Under the pieces are notes generated by a model that ran no database searches, had not been told where the DNA came from, and worked only from the letters and a program-made list of their open reading frames with translations. A DNA stretch of 64,000 bases from Candidatus Intricatilinea gracilis (GTDB taxonomy: Bacteria; Pseudomonadota; Gammaproteobacteria; Burkholderiales; Burkholderiaceae_C), in NCBI GenBank assembly GCA_016702605.1, contig JADJDQ010000002.1:646333-710332 (forward strand), given 5' to 3'. Every line of letters starts with the position of its first letter. The stretch's first letter is position 1. Positions 43,522 through 52,977 of this stretch are shown here, piece after piece. The position numbers and the translations under genes were made by a program.

Positions 43522-46500
43522 TCACGGCGACACCTCGACCGTCACGGCTCGGGGTGCGGTCGACAAGCCGCCGAGACCAGCGTCTTCTTGGCCACTCACC
43601 GAACGGTCGAGTGCATCGAGCAATTCGCCGGACGGCGCCACCAGATAACAACCACCTTCGGGACCCCGCAGGCCACGCATGAACAAATAGATCGCGCCGC
43701 CCAGCTGACGTGCCGGGTCGTAGGCCGCACCCAGCCTGGCCCTGAGCAGACGGTGCAGCGCCAGCAGATAGATCGCTGCCTGCACGTCGTAGCGGTGTTG
43801 AGCCATGGCGGCTTCGAGCGCGCCGTGGTGATAGTCGGCGTCACCTTGGCCAAGTGCATTGGACTTGTAGTCCAGCACCCAGTAGCGCCCGCCGTGTTCG
43901 AACACCAGGTCGGCGAAACCCATCAACATGCCGCGCAAGGTGCGGTCCGGCAACACCGGCCGATCACGTCCACCCAGCAGGTGGCGGCGACACCAGGCGT
44001 CGATCTGCGCGGCGGCCACCGCCTCGGTCGGAAACCAGAACTCCATCTCGGGCAGCAGCTGCGGGATCTGCGCCAGCGACGCGCCCTGCAGCGGCGGCAG
44101 CGGTGTGTGCACCAGCGCGGTCAGCCAGGTCGACACGTCGGCGCCGCGATGGCCCCAGCCGGCGCGATCACAACGGCGCAGCAGGCGCTGGACAAGTTCG
44201 AGTGCGTCCGGTGGGCCTTCACCGTCCCGCGGGAGCGCAAATTCCTGCGCCGCCAGCCATTCGAGTTGCTCGTGCAGGAAGTTGCCGGCCAGAGCTCCGC
44301 GCGGGAAGTGGTGCCACGGCGCGGGCGCAATCAACCGCTCCGCAGTGACAACCGCCTGCTCTTGCGCCCCGCCGTCATCCGGCCCGGCCAGCAACTCCTC
44401 CTCACGCACAGCGTCGGCCAGCACATGGCGGGCCGGTTCGGCGGCGTGGGGCGCCGGCAGGTCGCGCACCAGGGCCGAGAAACTGGCGATCGACCACTGG
44501 CGCTCGAACATTGCCGTATAGACCGGCGCATCGTGCAGCGGCGCGAGTTGCTCGCGTGCCTGCAGCATCGTGGCTACGGGCGGGTCGGCGGCGATGTCCA
44601 CCCGGGCGCCAGGCAGGCCGTCGATGGTGGCGCGTATCAGCGGCTCGATCTCGCCGGGCTGGATCAGCGCACCGCCTTTCAGCAACTGGCCGAGTGCGCT
44701 GTGGTGCATCTGGCATTCGTCCTTCTTGCCGACCTTGTGTGCCCCCACCCCGAGCCACAAGGCGTGACGGGCGCGGGTGAGCGCCACATAAAGCAGGCGC
44801 AGATCCTCCTGCAGGCGTTCGTCGTCGGCGGCGGCGAGTGACTCGGCGGACTTGCGAAAGTCCAGCCAGCGTTCACCCGCCGCGTTGGTGGCCACCACAA
44901 AACTGCGCCGTTTGCCGTCCGCCGGCCTGAAGCTGCAGGCAAACGGCAGACACACGACCGGGAACTCCAGCCCCTTGGACTTGTGCACGGTGATCACCTG
45001 GACCAGACCCGCGTCACTTTCGAGCCGCACGATCTGTTCGTCGCCGCTGCTGGTGATGCCGGCCTGGGCATCACTCATCTCTTCGGTCAACCAGCGGATC
45101 AGCGCTTGTTCGCCGTCGAGCTGCGCCGCCGCAGCTTGCAGCAGTTCGGCCAGGTGCAGCAGATTGGTCAGGCGGCGTTCACCATCCGGCTGCGCCAGCC
45201 AGCGCGCCGGCAGACCCAGCTCGTGCAGGCTGCGGCGCAGCATGGGCAGCACCCCCTGGCGGCGCCACACACCGCTCAGCAGGCGCAGCTGATCGACACG
45301 TTGTTCGAAGGCCGCGTCGTCCCGGCTCAGATGCGCCAGCTCTGCGAGCGGCAGACCGACGGTGGCGGTGGCCAGTGCGGCGCGCGCCAGCCGGTTGTCG
45401 AGCGGATTGGCGACCGCCTGCAGCCACAGCAACACGTCCCTCGCCTCGCGGCTGGCGAACACCGATTCCTTGTCCGACAGGTACACCGACGCCACGCGCC
45501 GCTCGGCCAAGGCGCGCCGCACCGCCATGGCCTCGCGGCCGTTGCGCACCAGCACGGCAATGTCGGCCGGGCGCAGCGGCATGAACGGCTTGCCAGGTTC
45601 GTCGAAGCCCGACGTCGCATCATTGAGCAGGCCCACGATGTGTTCGGCGCAGCGCCCGGCAAAGGCGCGGACCACGTCGCGTGTGGGCGCCAGCTCGGCA
45701 TCGACACACAAGGTCAGCGCCGGCACCTTGCCCATCGCGCACACCAGCGTCTCGTCGCGCCCCTTGGCTGCCACCCCGATGAAGGGCAAGGGGTTGACCA
45801 GATTAGCGGCGGTGTGCCTGCGGAATAAAAAAGCCCCGCGGTCGGCCGTGCGCGCTTCGGCCCGCTCGAACAAGCGGTTCACCGCACCGACAAGATCGTG
45901 TGTCGAGCGGTAGTTGGTGCCCAGCAGGTAGTGGCGCCCGGCGGTGGCCTCACGCGCGGCAAGGTAGCTGCGGATGTCGGCGCCGCGAAAGGCGTAGATC
46001 GATTGTTTGGGGTCGCCGATCAGGAACAAGGCACTGCCCCGGGCATTGGCCGCCGTGTTGTACAGGCGGTCGAAGATGCGGTACTGCAGCGGCGAGGTGT
46101 CCTGAAATTCATCGATCAGCGCGACCGGGTACTGCTCGGTGATGCGGGCACGCAGGCGCTCACCACTGGGCCCGGCCAGTGCGGCGTCGAGCCGTTCGAG
46201 CATGTCGGCAAAACCGTAGCTACCTGCCCTGCGTTTGAGTTGCTGCACCCGTTGCGCGACGCGGGCCGCGGCATGGCGGCGCATGGCGTCGGCCGGCTGA
46301 GGCAGGTCTTGCAGTTGCGGCAGCAGCTGCTGCAGTTCGGCGAACTCGGGCGGCAAGACCAGCGCTGCGGTCGGGTCGCTGCGGGCTTCGAGCATCCCTT
46401 CGGGCGACAGGCGGGCGCGCGCCGCGTCGGTCAAGGCCAGCTCGGCCAGGTCGGGCGCGGCCGCCCACTCGTCCAGCAGCCCGAACCAACCGTCGATGTA

Positions 46501-47505
46501 GTTGGACTTGAGCGCCGCCTTCTTGAGTACCGGCGTCTTGCCCTGCAGCCGAGCCTCGATCCAGCCACGCAGCCGCGCCGACTTCTCGACCCAGCCGGAC
46601 TTGAGCCGGGCCAGCAACGCGTCGACGTCGGCCTGCACCTGCAGGCGGCAGGCATCGAGCGAGCCGGCGTCACCACCTGACTGGCCAGCGACAGCATCGA
46701 TGCCATCGCGCTCACCGTCACCACCGTGACCATCGGCATCGGCGCCTGAGTTCGCGCCAGCGCCACCCGCAAGCGCCGCCAGCGGCAGCAGCGCCTGCAC
46801 GTCGCTCAGCAAGGTCTCGACGTTTTTCCAGACGTCGAGCACGGCATCGAGTGACTCGTCGGCAAGGGGGTACACCTCCTGGCGCCAGTAGTCGCGGCAG
46901 GCTTCGGCCAGCATGGCCTGTTCGTTGGCTTGCAGCTGCTCGTCGAACAGGCTGCCGCTGTCGAAGGCGTGTTCGCGCAACATGCGTTGGCACCAGGCGT
47001 CGATGGTGTGCACCGCCGCGTCGTCCATGGCTTCGGCGGCCATGGCCAGGCGCCAGGCGGCGTGGTCGCGTAAATCACCTTCGTCGTACGCAGCGATCAG
47101 GTCGCGCAGCAAGGTGTCGTGTGGCGCCACCGGCTGGCTACCCCTGAAACACGCCGCCGCCTCGACCAGCCGGGCGCGGATGCGGTCCGACAATTCGCGT
47201 GTCGCCGCCCGGGTGAAGGTCATGACCAGGATCTGCCCGGGCAACAAGGCGCGGCCGTGGCCCGTGGCCCCGTCGCCATGGCCCAGCACCAGGCGCAGGT
47301 ACAGCGCGGCAATCGTCCAGGTCTTGCCCGTGCCGGCGCTGGCTTCGATGAGCCGGCTGCCCCACAGCGGCAGGGTCATTGCGTCGAGCGTGATGGCGGC
47401 GGGGCTGGACAACACCGAGGATTCCTTGGCTGAAGCTGGCGACGGGTCGGGCCGATCCACGCCGCAGGCTTGAACGTCGAGGTTGTCGGCAGGCTGCTCA
47501 GCCAC
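43522..47505 (-). CDS. recB: Exodeoxyribonuclease V beta subunit RecB
   Basis: 1327 residues from GTG 47505, chosen because GGGAG lies 6 bases upstream and it overlaps the recC stop by only 8 bases; an ATG at 47580 deep inside recC is less likely. UvrD-type helicase: Walker A EASAGTGKTWTIA near residue 55, then MTFTRAATRELSDRIR, LIDEFQDTSPLQYRIF, and VITVHKSKGLEFPVV. The C-terminal nuclease domain has GFADLVFEHGG and LDYKSNALG near 1210. An Asp/Gly-rich insert lies near residues 245-275. RecB is the 3'-5' motor and nuclease in double-strand break repair. Confidence 0.95.
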   Translation of the reverse strand: MAEQPADNLDVQACGVDRPDPSPASAKESSVLSSPAAITLDAMTLPLWGSRLIEASAGTGKTWTIAALYLRLVLGHGDGATGHGRALLPGQILVMTFTRAATRELSDRIRARLVEAAACFRGSQPVAPHDTLLRDLIAAYDEGDLRDHAAWRLAMAAEAMDDAAVHTIDAWCQRMLREHAFDSGSLFDEQLQANEQAMLAEACRDYWRQEVYPLADESLDAVLDVWKNVETLLSDVQALLPLAALAGGAGANSGADADGHGGDGERDGIDAVAGQSGGDAGSLDACRLQVQADVDALLARLKSGWVEKSARLRGWIEARLQGKTPVLKKAALKSNYIDGWFGLLDEWAAAPDLAELALTDAARARLSPEGMLEARSDPTAALVLPPEFAELQQLLPQLQDLPQPADAMRRHAAARVAQRVQQLKRRAGSYGFADMLERLDAALAGPSGERLRARITEQYPVALIDEFQDTSPLQYRIFDRLYNTAANARGSALFLIGDPKQSIYAFRGADIRSYLAAREATAGRHYLLGTNYRSTHDLVGAVNRLFERAEARTADRGAFLFRRHTAANLVNPLPFIGVAAKGRDETLVCAMGKVPALTLCVDAELAPTRDVVRAFAGRCAEHIVGLLNDATSGFDEPGKPFMPLRPADIAVLVRNGREAMAVRRALAERRVASVYLSDKESVFASREARDVLLWLQAVANPLDNRLARAALATATVGLPLAELAHLSRDDAAFEQRVDQLRLLSGVWRRQGVLPMLRRSLHELGLPARWLAQPDGERRLTNLLHLAELLQAAAAQLDGEQALIRWLTEEMSDAQAGITSSGDEQIVRLESDAGLVQVITVHKSKGLEFPVVCLPFACSFRPADGKRRSFVVATNAAGERWLDFRKSAESLAAADDERLQEDLRLLYVALTRARHALWLGVGAHKVGKKDECQMHHSALGQLLKGGALIQPGEIEPLIRATIDGLPGARVDIAADPPVATMLQAREQLAPLHDAPVYTAMFERQWSIASFSALVRDLPAPHAAEPARHVLADAVREEELLAGPDDGGAQEQAVVTAERLIAPAPWHHFPRGALAGNFLHEQLEWLAAQEFALPRDGEGPPDALELVQRLLRRCDRAGWGHRGADVSTWLTALVHTPLPPLQGASLAQIPQLLPEMEFWFPTEAVAAAQIDAWCRRHLLGGRDRPVLPDRTLRGMLMGFADLVFEHGGRYWVLDYKSNALGQGDADYHHGALEAAMAQHRYDVQAAIYLLALHRLLRARLGAAYDPARQLGGAIYLFMRGLRGPEGGCYLVAPSGELLDALDRSVSGQEDAGLGGLSTAPRAVTVEVSP

Positions 47506-50500
47506 GATCGACTCCCGCAGTGCGGTCGGCACCGGCTTGGCGCGTGCTGCCGACACCCGCTTCGCGGTTGCGGCCCTCACCCTCGGCGCCGTCGAGTGTC
47601 AAACCCTTGCCGGGTGACGGCAGGCGCTCGACATAGTCGCCGGCCCACTCGACCAGCGGGACAAGCAGCAGATGGGCGTAGTGTTCGAACTGCCCGTCAG
47701 CCACCAGGGCGTCGAAGTCGGGGTACAGGCGCGCCAGGCAGGGTTCACGCACCTCGCCGCCACCGCCGTCGAAACCGCCTTCGTAGGCGGTGACGAGTTG
47801 CTCGATACCCAGCTCACGCGCCTGCACCAGACCGGTCCTGAGCGGCAGCGGCAGTGGTGCGTCCATGCCGGCGCGCCAGGCGTCGATGAGGTCGCGCAAC
47901 GTTCGTTCGGCCAGCTCGCGCGGCAGCGGTGCCAGCTTCAGGCCGACATGCCGGCCGATCAACACGCCACTCACCCGGTGGTCACACGCGCTGGCGAGCA
48001 GCAGCCTGACCCAGGCGCGCACCAGTTTGTCCAGCCGCAGCTCGGGTGGTTTCGTGCTGCGTTTGCTCTTGCCGGCGCCCTCACCATCCTTGGCCGGCTT
48101 GTCGGCCAGGCGCGAGGCGGTGAGGTCGATCCAGACGACCTGGTCACCATTGCTGCGCAGGCCGTCGAGCCAGTCCATCACCGATACGCCGGCATTCTCG
48201 AAGGCCAGCGGGCGACGCGACGCGACTTCCGGGTAGAGATCGCGCTGGGCCTGCCACTGCATCAGCATGGGCAGCGCGGCGTCGGCCAGTTCGGTGGCAA
48301 CACGTTCACCGACCCGGGCCATGGGCAGGCGGCCACTGCCGCGGATCACCGCCAGCCGGCGCCGCACCACAGCCGTGGCGCCAAGGGCCTCGATCTGGTC
48401 GGGCTCGGCCAGCAGTTCGGACAGTAGCTGATAGTCGGCCAGGCCATCGACCGCAAACACCTCGTCGTTGTCGTCGGCCTCGTCGCTGCGCGCAAACACC
48501 ACGTCCAGCCTGGCCTTGAAGAAAGCCTTGACGGGGTTCTCGAGGAACCGCGCCAGATCGTCGACCCTGAGCGGCTGATCGCCGAGTTCGAAGGGTGGCA
48601 GTGGTGTGTCGACGTCGAATGCGACGGTGGCTGCTGCGCCGTCGGGGATTGCGTCGGCGGACCGCAGAGCAGATGACGGCAGCGCTGTGTGGGCGTCAGC
48701 GTCAGCGGACATTCCTGCGGCGTCTGCACGCGTGTCCACAGCCCGGGTCGCCCCGGCATCCTGCGCCACGTCACCCGCCGCCTCACCATGCGCCTTGCGC
48801 CACTCGCGGGCCCAGGTATAGAGCGCATGGGGCGCGGCGGACGGGTCGGCGCCCGCCTCGAAATATCGTCGGCTGAAGGGCTGCAGCGGGTGTTCGGTGT
48901 CGAGTTGGGCGAGCAGCTTCTTGCCGGCGGCGACGGTGTCGTCGTCGTGTGGGGCGGCGTGGCCACGCCAGCCGGCGGCCAGGTAGTCGCGCAGTTGCGC
49001 CACCAGCACCGAGGGCGGCTGCTCGGTGTTGTCGCGCGCGCTGCGGCCGGCCCAGCTCACGTACAGGACACGGCGCGCCGACAGAACCGCTTCGAGCATG
49101 AGGTAACGGTCGTCGTCGCGGCGCGAGCGGTCGCCGGGGCGCTGCTGGCCCGGCTGGCCCATCAGGTCGAAATCGCTGCGGCGGGTCTGGCGCGGGTAGT
49201 CGCCGTCGTTCATGCCGAGCAGGCAGACCACCTCGAAGGGCACGGCGCGCAGCGGCAGCAAGGTGCAGAAGGTGACACCACCGGCCAGGAAACGCCGGCC
49301 GCTGCCGGGTTGGTCGACACCATCCAGCCAGGCCTCGCGCAGCACCGACACGGGCACGGCTTCGACAAACGCTGCCGATTCACAAGCGTCGAGCCAGCTG
49401 GCGAGTGAGGCATTGAGTGCCGCCACCGTCAGGCGCTCGCGTTCGTCCACCGGCTCGACCAGCGCGGCCAGTAAACCGCGCGCACGATAGGCCCACTCGT
49501 CGGGTGTGGCCAGCGTGCCGGCCTGGCGCCACCAGTCGGTCAGGCGGTCGACCAGATCGGCCAGTGCGCCGACCAGCGCAGCATCGAGGCCGCCGATCTC
49601 GTCGTAGGGTTCGATGCCGCCAGGAATCGACGCCGGGCCGCCCCAAGTCGATTCGTCCCCCTCGGGGGGCGGACGGCGCACAGCGTCGGCCTGGGGGCTC
49701 ACCCATGCCGGGCCGGCACCGCTGGCATACCCCAGCAACATGCGGCGCAGGCCGAAGCGCCAGCTGTTCTGTTCACCACAGGCACCCAGGCCAAGATCGA
49801 CGCGCTGCTCGGCGTCCAGCCCCCAGCGCACACCGGCGCCGGCCATCCAGGCCGACAGGCGCGGCAGGTCGTCGGTCTCCAGCCCGAAACGCCGCGCAAT
49901 GGCTGGCACATCGAGCAGGTCGCGCAGCTCGGTCAGGAGAAAACGCTGTGTCGGCGCACGCAGCAACCAGTCCAGCGCCAGCAGCAACGGGTTGTTGTCA
50001 CGCTGCGCCAGGTCGGCGATCTCGTAGGGGATGAACCGTGCGTCGTCACGCGGCAACTGGCCGAAGACGGCGCGGATGGCCGGCGCGAACACCTCGATGT
50101 CCGGCACCATCACGACGATGTCGCGTGGCCTGAGTGGCGTCGCGGCCGGTGCAACCAAAGCCTCACCCGGACCAGCGCCCGCACCGGCACTCACGCCCGC
50201 TGGCGTGGCGAGCAGTTGCAGCAATTGGTCGTGCAGGATCTCGACTTCGCGTTGTGCGCTGTGGGCGATGTGGAAGACGATGGAGCGGTCGACCAGTGCC
50301 ACCACCTGGGGTTTGGGATGGTCGGCCAGCGGCGTCAGGTCACGCACGTGCGCCTGCACCTGGTCGAGCAGCGTGACGGGTGGTGTCTCGTCGAACAGGT
50401 CGACACGCGGGATGTCGAAGCGCAGGCGCGCCGCCGCGTCGTCGAAGGCATCGAGCTGGCGCATGAAGTCGCGCCCCTGGCGGCCCCAGGCGGCCAGCAG

Positions 50501-51445
50501 CGGATGGGCGAGGGCGTGCATCGCCTCCATCGGCACCAGGTCCAGCGCGCGCCCGTCACGCAGCGGATGGCGGCGCTGCGTGGCGCGCAGCAACTCGCGG
50601 CGGTCGATGATGTCGGCCCAGTGGAAACGACAGGGGTTGGGGATGGCCAGCAGCACCTGGGTGTGGCCGGCCAGCGCGGCCAGGGCTTCGAGCGTCTGCC
50701 CCGGCAGGTGCGAGGCGCCGAACAGCACCACACGACGCGGCAGCGGCTCGGCCGGGGCCTGGCCGGCGGCGAGTGCAGCCACCACGTCGCGGTGCACCTG
50801 CGGGCGGGTGGCGCGCAACGCGGCGTCGTCCAGCTCGGCCAGCACATCGCGCCAGAGCTGGGCCTGCCAGCGCTGGTCGTCGGGCAGCGGCAGGTCGAGT
50901 CCTTTCGGATCGACCAGCACATCGCGTCCTGCGGCCCAGGCCGCCAGCCAGTCGGCCCGGTAGACCTGGTACTGGTCGTACAGATCAGCCAGGCGTTCGG
51001 CCAGCTGCAGGCGCCGATCCAGCCCGGCGCCGCTTGCACCGGGGCCCGCCTCGCCCGGCAACACGCTGCGCAGAAAACCCGCCAGCGGCGCAAAACCCGG
51101 CCGGTCCAGCTCGTGGGCGAGCAGGCGCATCAGGCGCCAGGTGAGGGCGTCCTTGTCCAGCACCGAGCGGGTCGGCACGGCGGCGCGACCCAGCACCTGA
51201 CGATAGGTGCGCCACAAGAACCGCGCCGGCAGCTCGACCCGGGTGGCGGCGCAGACGCCGCCAGTGCGGGCCAAGGCCATCTTCAGCCACTCGGCCGCAC
51301 CATTGCTCTGCACGAGGAAGACCTCCTCCTCCAGCGGCGCCAGCGGGCTGCGCCCGAGCCAGTCGACCACCGCGTCACGCAGCAGTTCGAGCCGGTTGCC
51401 ATGCAGCACCAGCAGGCCGGGGGTGATGTCGTGTCTCGCTGTCAT
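47498..51445 (-). CDS. recC: Exodeoxyribonuclease V gamma subunit RecC
   Basis: 1315 residues from ATG 51445. N-terminal LLVLHGNRLELLRDAVVDWL and VFLVQSNGAAEWLKMALA are standard RecC openings. VCLLGMNDGDYPRQ and FDLMGQPGQQRPGDRSRRDDDRY (short parts suffice to recognise it) mark the inactive helicase-like half. RecC scans for Chi. An Ala/Asp-rich insert lies at about residues 890-950, and a Pro/Gly/Glu stretch near 590-605 is encoded by a repeat-like insertion (49631-49700). It is the first gene of the operon and overlaps recB. Confidence 0.94.
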   Translation of the reverse strand: MTARHDITPGLLVLHGNRLELLRDAVVDWLGRSPLAPLEEEVFLVQSNGAAEWLKMALARTGGVCAATRVELPARFLWRTYRQVLGRAAVPTRSVLDKDALTWRLMRLLAHELDRPGFAPLAGFLRSVLPGEAGPGASGAGLDRRLQLAERLADLYDQYQVYRADWLAAWAAGRDVLVDPKGLDLPLPDDQRWQAQLWRDVLAELDDAALRATRPQVHRDVVAALAAGQAPAEPLPRRVVLFGASHLPGQTLEALAALAGHTQVLLAIPNPCRFHWADIIDRRELLRATQRRHPLRDGRALDLVPMEAMHALAHPLLAAWGRQGRDFMRQLDAFDDAAARLRFDIPRVDLFDETPPVTLLDQVQAHVRDLTPLADHPKPQVVALVDRSIVFHIAHSAQREVEILHDQLLQLLATPAGVSAGAGAGPGEALVAPAATPLRPRDIVVMVPDIEVFAPAIRAVFGQLPRDDARFIPYEIADLAQRDNNPLLLALDWLLRAPTQRFLLTELRDLLDVPAIARRFGLETDDLPRLSAWMAGAGVRWGLDAEQRVDLGLGACGEQNSWRFGLRRMLLGYASGAGPAWVSPQADAVRRPPPEGDESTWGGPASIPGGIEPYDEIGGLDAALVGALADLVDRLTDWWRQAGTLATPDEWAYRARGLLAALVEPVDERERLTVAALNASLASWLDACESAAFVEAVPVSVLREAWLDGVDQPGSGRRFLAGGVTFCTLLPLRAVPFEVVCLLGMNDGDYPRQTRRSDFDLMGQPGQQRPGDRSRRDDDRYLMLEAVLSARRVLYVSWAGRSARDNTEQPPSVLVAQLRDYLAAGWRGHAAPHDDDTVAAGKKLLAQLDTEHPLQPFSRRYFEAGADPSAAPHALYTWAREWRKAHGEAAGDVAQDAGATRAVDTRADAAGMSADADAHTALPSSALRSADAIPDGAAATVAFDVDTPLPPFELGDQPLRVDDLARFLENPVKAFFKARLDVVFARSDEADDNDEVFAVDGLADYQLLSELLAEPDQIEALGATAVVRRRLAVIRGSGRLPMARVGERVATELADAALPMLMQWQAQRDLYPEVASRRPLAFENAGVSVMDWLDGLRSNGDQVVWIDLTASRLADKPAKDGEGAGKSKRSTKPPELRLDKLVRAWVRLLLASACDHRVSGVLIGRHVGLKLAPLPRELAERTLRDLIDAWRAGMDAPLPLPLRTGLVQARELGIEQLVTAYEGGFDGGGGEVREPCLARLYPDFDALVADGQFEHYAHLLLVPLVEWAGDYVERLPSPGKGLTLDGAEGEGRNREAGVGSTRQAGADRTAGVDRG
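49631..49700. repeat. Repeat-like GC palindrome inserted in frame in recC
   Basis: The stretch GGCCGCCCCAAG, then CCCCCTCGGGGGG, ending in CTGGGGGCTC has the look of the short dispersed palindromic repeats of Burkholderiales intergenic DNA. Here it lies inside recC and is translated as part of an otherwise unusual Pro/Gly/Glu stretch. The core palindrome is at 49657-49669. Assignment is from memory of the pattern; no second copy was found in this window. Confidence 0.4.
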
Positions 51446-51590
51446 CCGGCCACTCTAGCCGCTGGGGGGCTCGTGGGGTGAGCCTGCGATGCCGGCACTT
51501 CGCCCGACCTCTGCCTGACATGGGCGCTGCGACGCCGATCAGGCGGGCGCAGCCGCCGGGCGTTGACGGGGCGGTGGGGGCCAACGCTGC

Positions 51591-51800
51591 TCAGCGCAGC
51601 CGCTCGATGTCGCCCGATTCGAGCACCGGCGTGGGTGAGCCGTGGCGGACCACCGTCAACATGGCGCGGCCGAGTTGAACAGTGCTGGTGATATTGCCGG
51701 GGGACAAAGCCTTGGGCCCCCGCATCAGCGGGCCGAGCAGCGTGTGAGGTCGAAGGTGATGTGGGTGTACGCGTCTTCGTCCAGGGCCGGTGGACGACAC
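51591..51800 (-). pseudogene. Remnant of an NAD(P)-binding epimerase-type protein
   Basis: A 69-codon frame whose last 45 codons read TLLGPLMRGPKALSPGNIT, then TVQLGRAMLTVVRHG and PVLESGDIERL. This matches the C-terminal end common to NAD(P)H-binding epimerase/HTATIP2-like proteins. Nothing resembling the N-terminal Rossmann part is present upstream, so this is probably the tail of a decayed gene. It lies in the 380-base gap between recC and the dehydratase gene. Confidence 0.45.
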
Positions 51801-51827
51801 ACCGAGGCGGTAGGAAGACGCGTCGAC

Positions 51828-52790
51828 TCAAGCCTTCAGCAACTCCCCGAAACGCGCCACGTCGACGTTGCCACCGCTGATGATGATGCCCACGCGCAGA
51901 CCGGCCAGCTGGTCCTCGAGCGCACGGGCCGCGGCAAAACCCAGGCAACCGGTGGGCTCGACCACGAGCTTCATGCGCTCGGCCAGGAAACGCATGGCCT
52001 GCACCAGCTGGGCGTCGCTCACGGTGTGGATGTCGTCCACGTCGCGGCGGATGATGGCGAAGGTGTACTGGCCCAGGTGCTGGGTCTGCGCGCCGTCGGC
52101 AATGGTGCGCGGTGTGTCGATGTGCACGATGGCGCCGCTGCGAAACGACTGCTGGCCGTCGTTGCCGGCTTCGGGTTCGACGCCGTAGACCTTGCATTTG
52201 GGCGACAGCGCCCGTGCCGAGAGTGCACTGCCCGACAGCAGCCCGCCGCCGCCCAGGCAGACGAACAGGGCGTCGAGATCACCCACCTCGTCGAACAGTT
52301 CCTTGGCGGCGGTGCCCTGGCCGGCGATCACGTCCGGGTGGTCGTACGGCGGGATGAGGGTCATGCCCTGCTCGTCGGCCAGCGTGCGGCCGATCTGCTC
52401 GCGGTCTTCGCTGTAGCGGTTGTAAACCACCACGATGCCGCCGTAACCCTCGGTCGCTGCCACCTTGGCGGCAGGTGCGTCGTGTGGCATCAGGATGGTG
52501 GCCTTGATGCCCTGCAGGCGCGCGGCCAGGGCGATGGCCTGGGCATGGTTGCCCGACGAAAACGTGACCACACCGGCACGGCGCTGCTCGTCGGTGAAAC
52601 GGGACAAGGCGTTGAAGGCGCCGCGGAACTTGAACGCGCCCATGCGCTGCAGGTTCTCGCACTTGAAGAACAGCTGGGCGCCGAGCAGGGCATCGGCGCT
52701 GCGCGAGCGCAGCACCGGGGTGCGGTGGGCATGGCCGTCGAGCCGCGCGGCGGCGGCCATCACGTCCTCGTAGGTGGGCAGGGTCAACAT
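51828..52790 (-). CDS. Threonine/serine dehydratase-like PLP enzyme
   Basis: 320 residues from ATG 52790; an in-frame TTG at 52799 is less likely. Fold-type II PLP enzyme: KCENLQRMGAFKFRGA with the PLP lysine near residue 55, FSSGNHAQAIALAA, and the phosphate-binding loop CLGGGGLLSG. It lacks the ACT regulatory domain of biosynthetic IlvA, so it is of the catabolic/serine-racemase-like type (about 320 residues). It could be threonine dehydratase, serine racemase or 3-hydroxyaspartate ammonia-lyase; the sequence alone does not decide. Confidence 0.88.
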   Translation of the reverse strand: MLTLPTYEDVMAAAARLDGHAHRTPVLRSRSADALLGAQLFFKCENLQRMGAFKFRGAFNALSRFTDEQRRAGVVTFSSGNHAQAIALAARLQGIKATILMPHDAPAAKVAATEGYGGIVVVYNRYSEDREQIGRTLADEQGMTLIPPYDHPDVIAGQGTAAKELFDEVGDLDALFVCLGGGGLLSGSALSARALSPKCKVYGVEPEAGNDGQQSFRSGAIVHIDTPRTIADGAQTQHLGQYTFAIIRRDVDDIHTVSDAQLVQAMRFLAERMKLVVEPTGCLGFAAARALEDQLAGLRVGIIISGGNVDVARFGELLKA

Positions 52791-52977
52791 CTGGATCAAC
52801 TTCTCGGGGTCAGGTTGGCGGTCATCCTATCGGCATCAGCGCCGTACGGCCTGCCCGAGGTGATCACAAACTGATCGTCGCGATGCGGCAGATCGATTTC
52901 CCGCATGGAGGCCAGGGGCTATCGGTGCCAACATCGCGCGCCCGACCGCTTGCCAACCCCACCAGAAAGCCCTGCCC

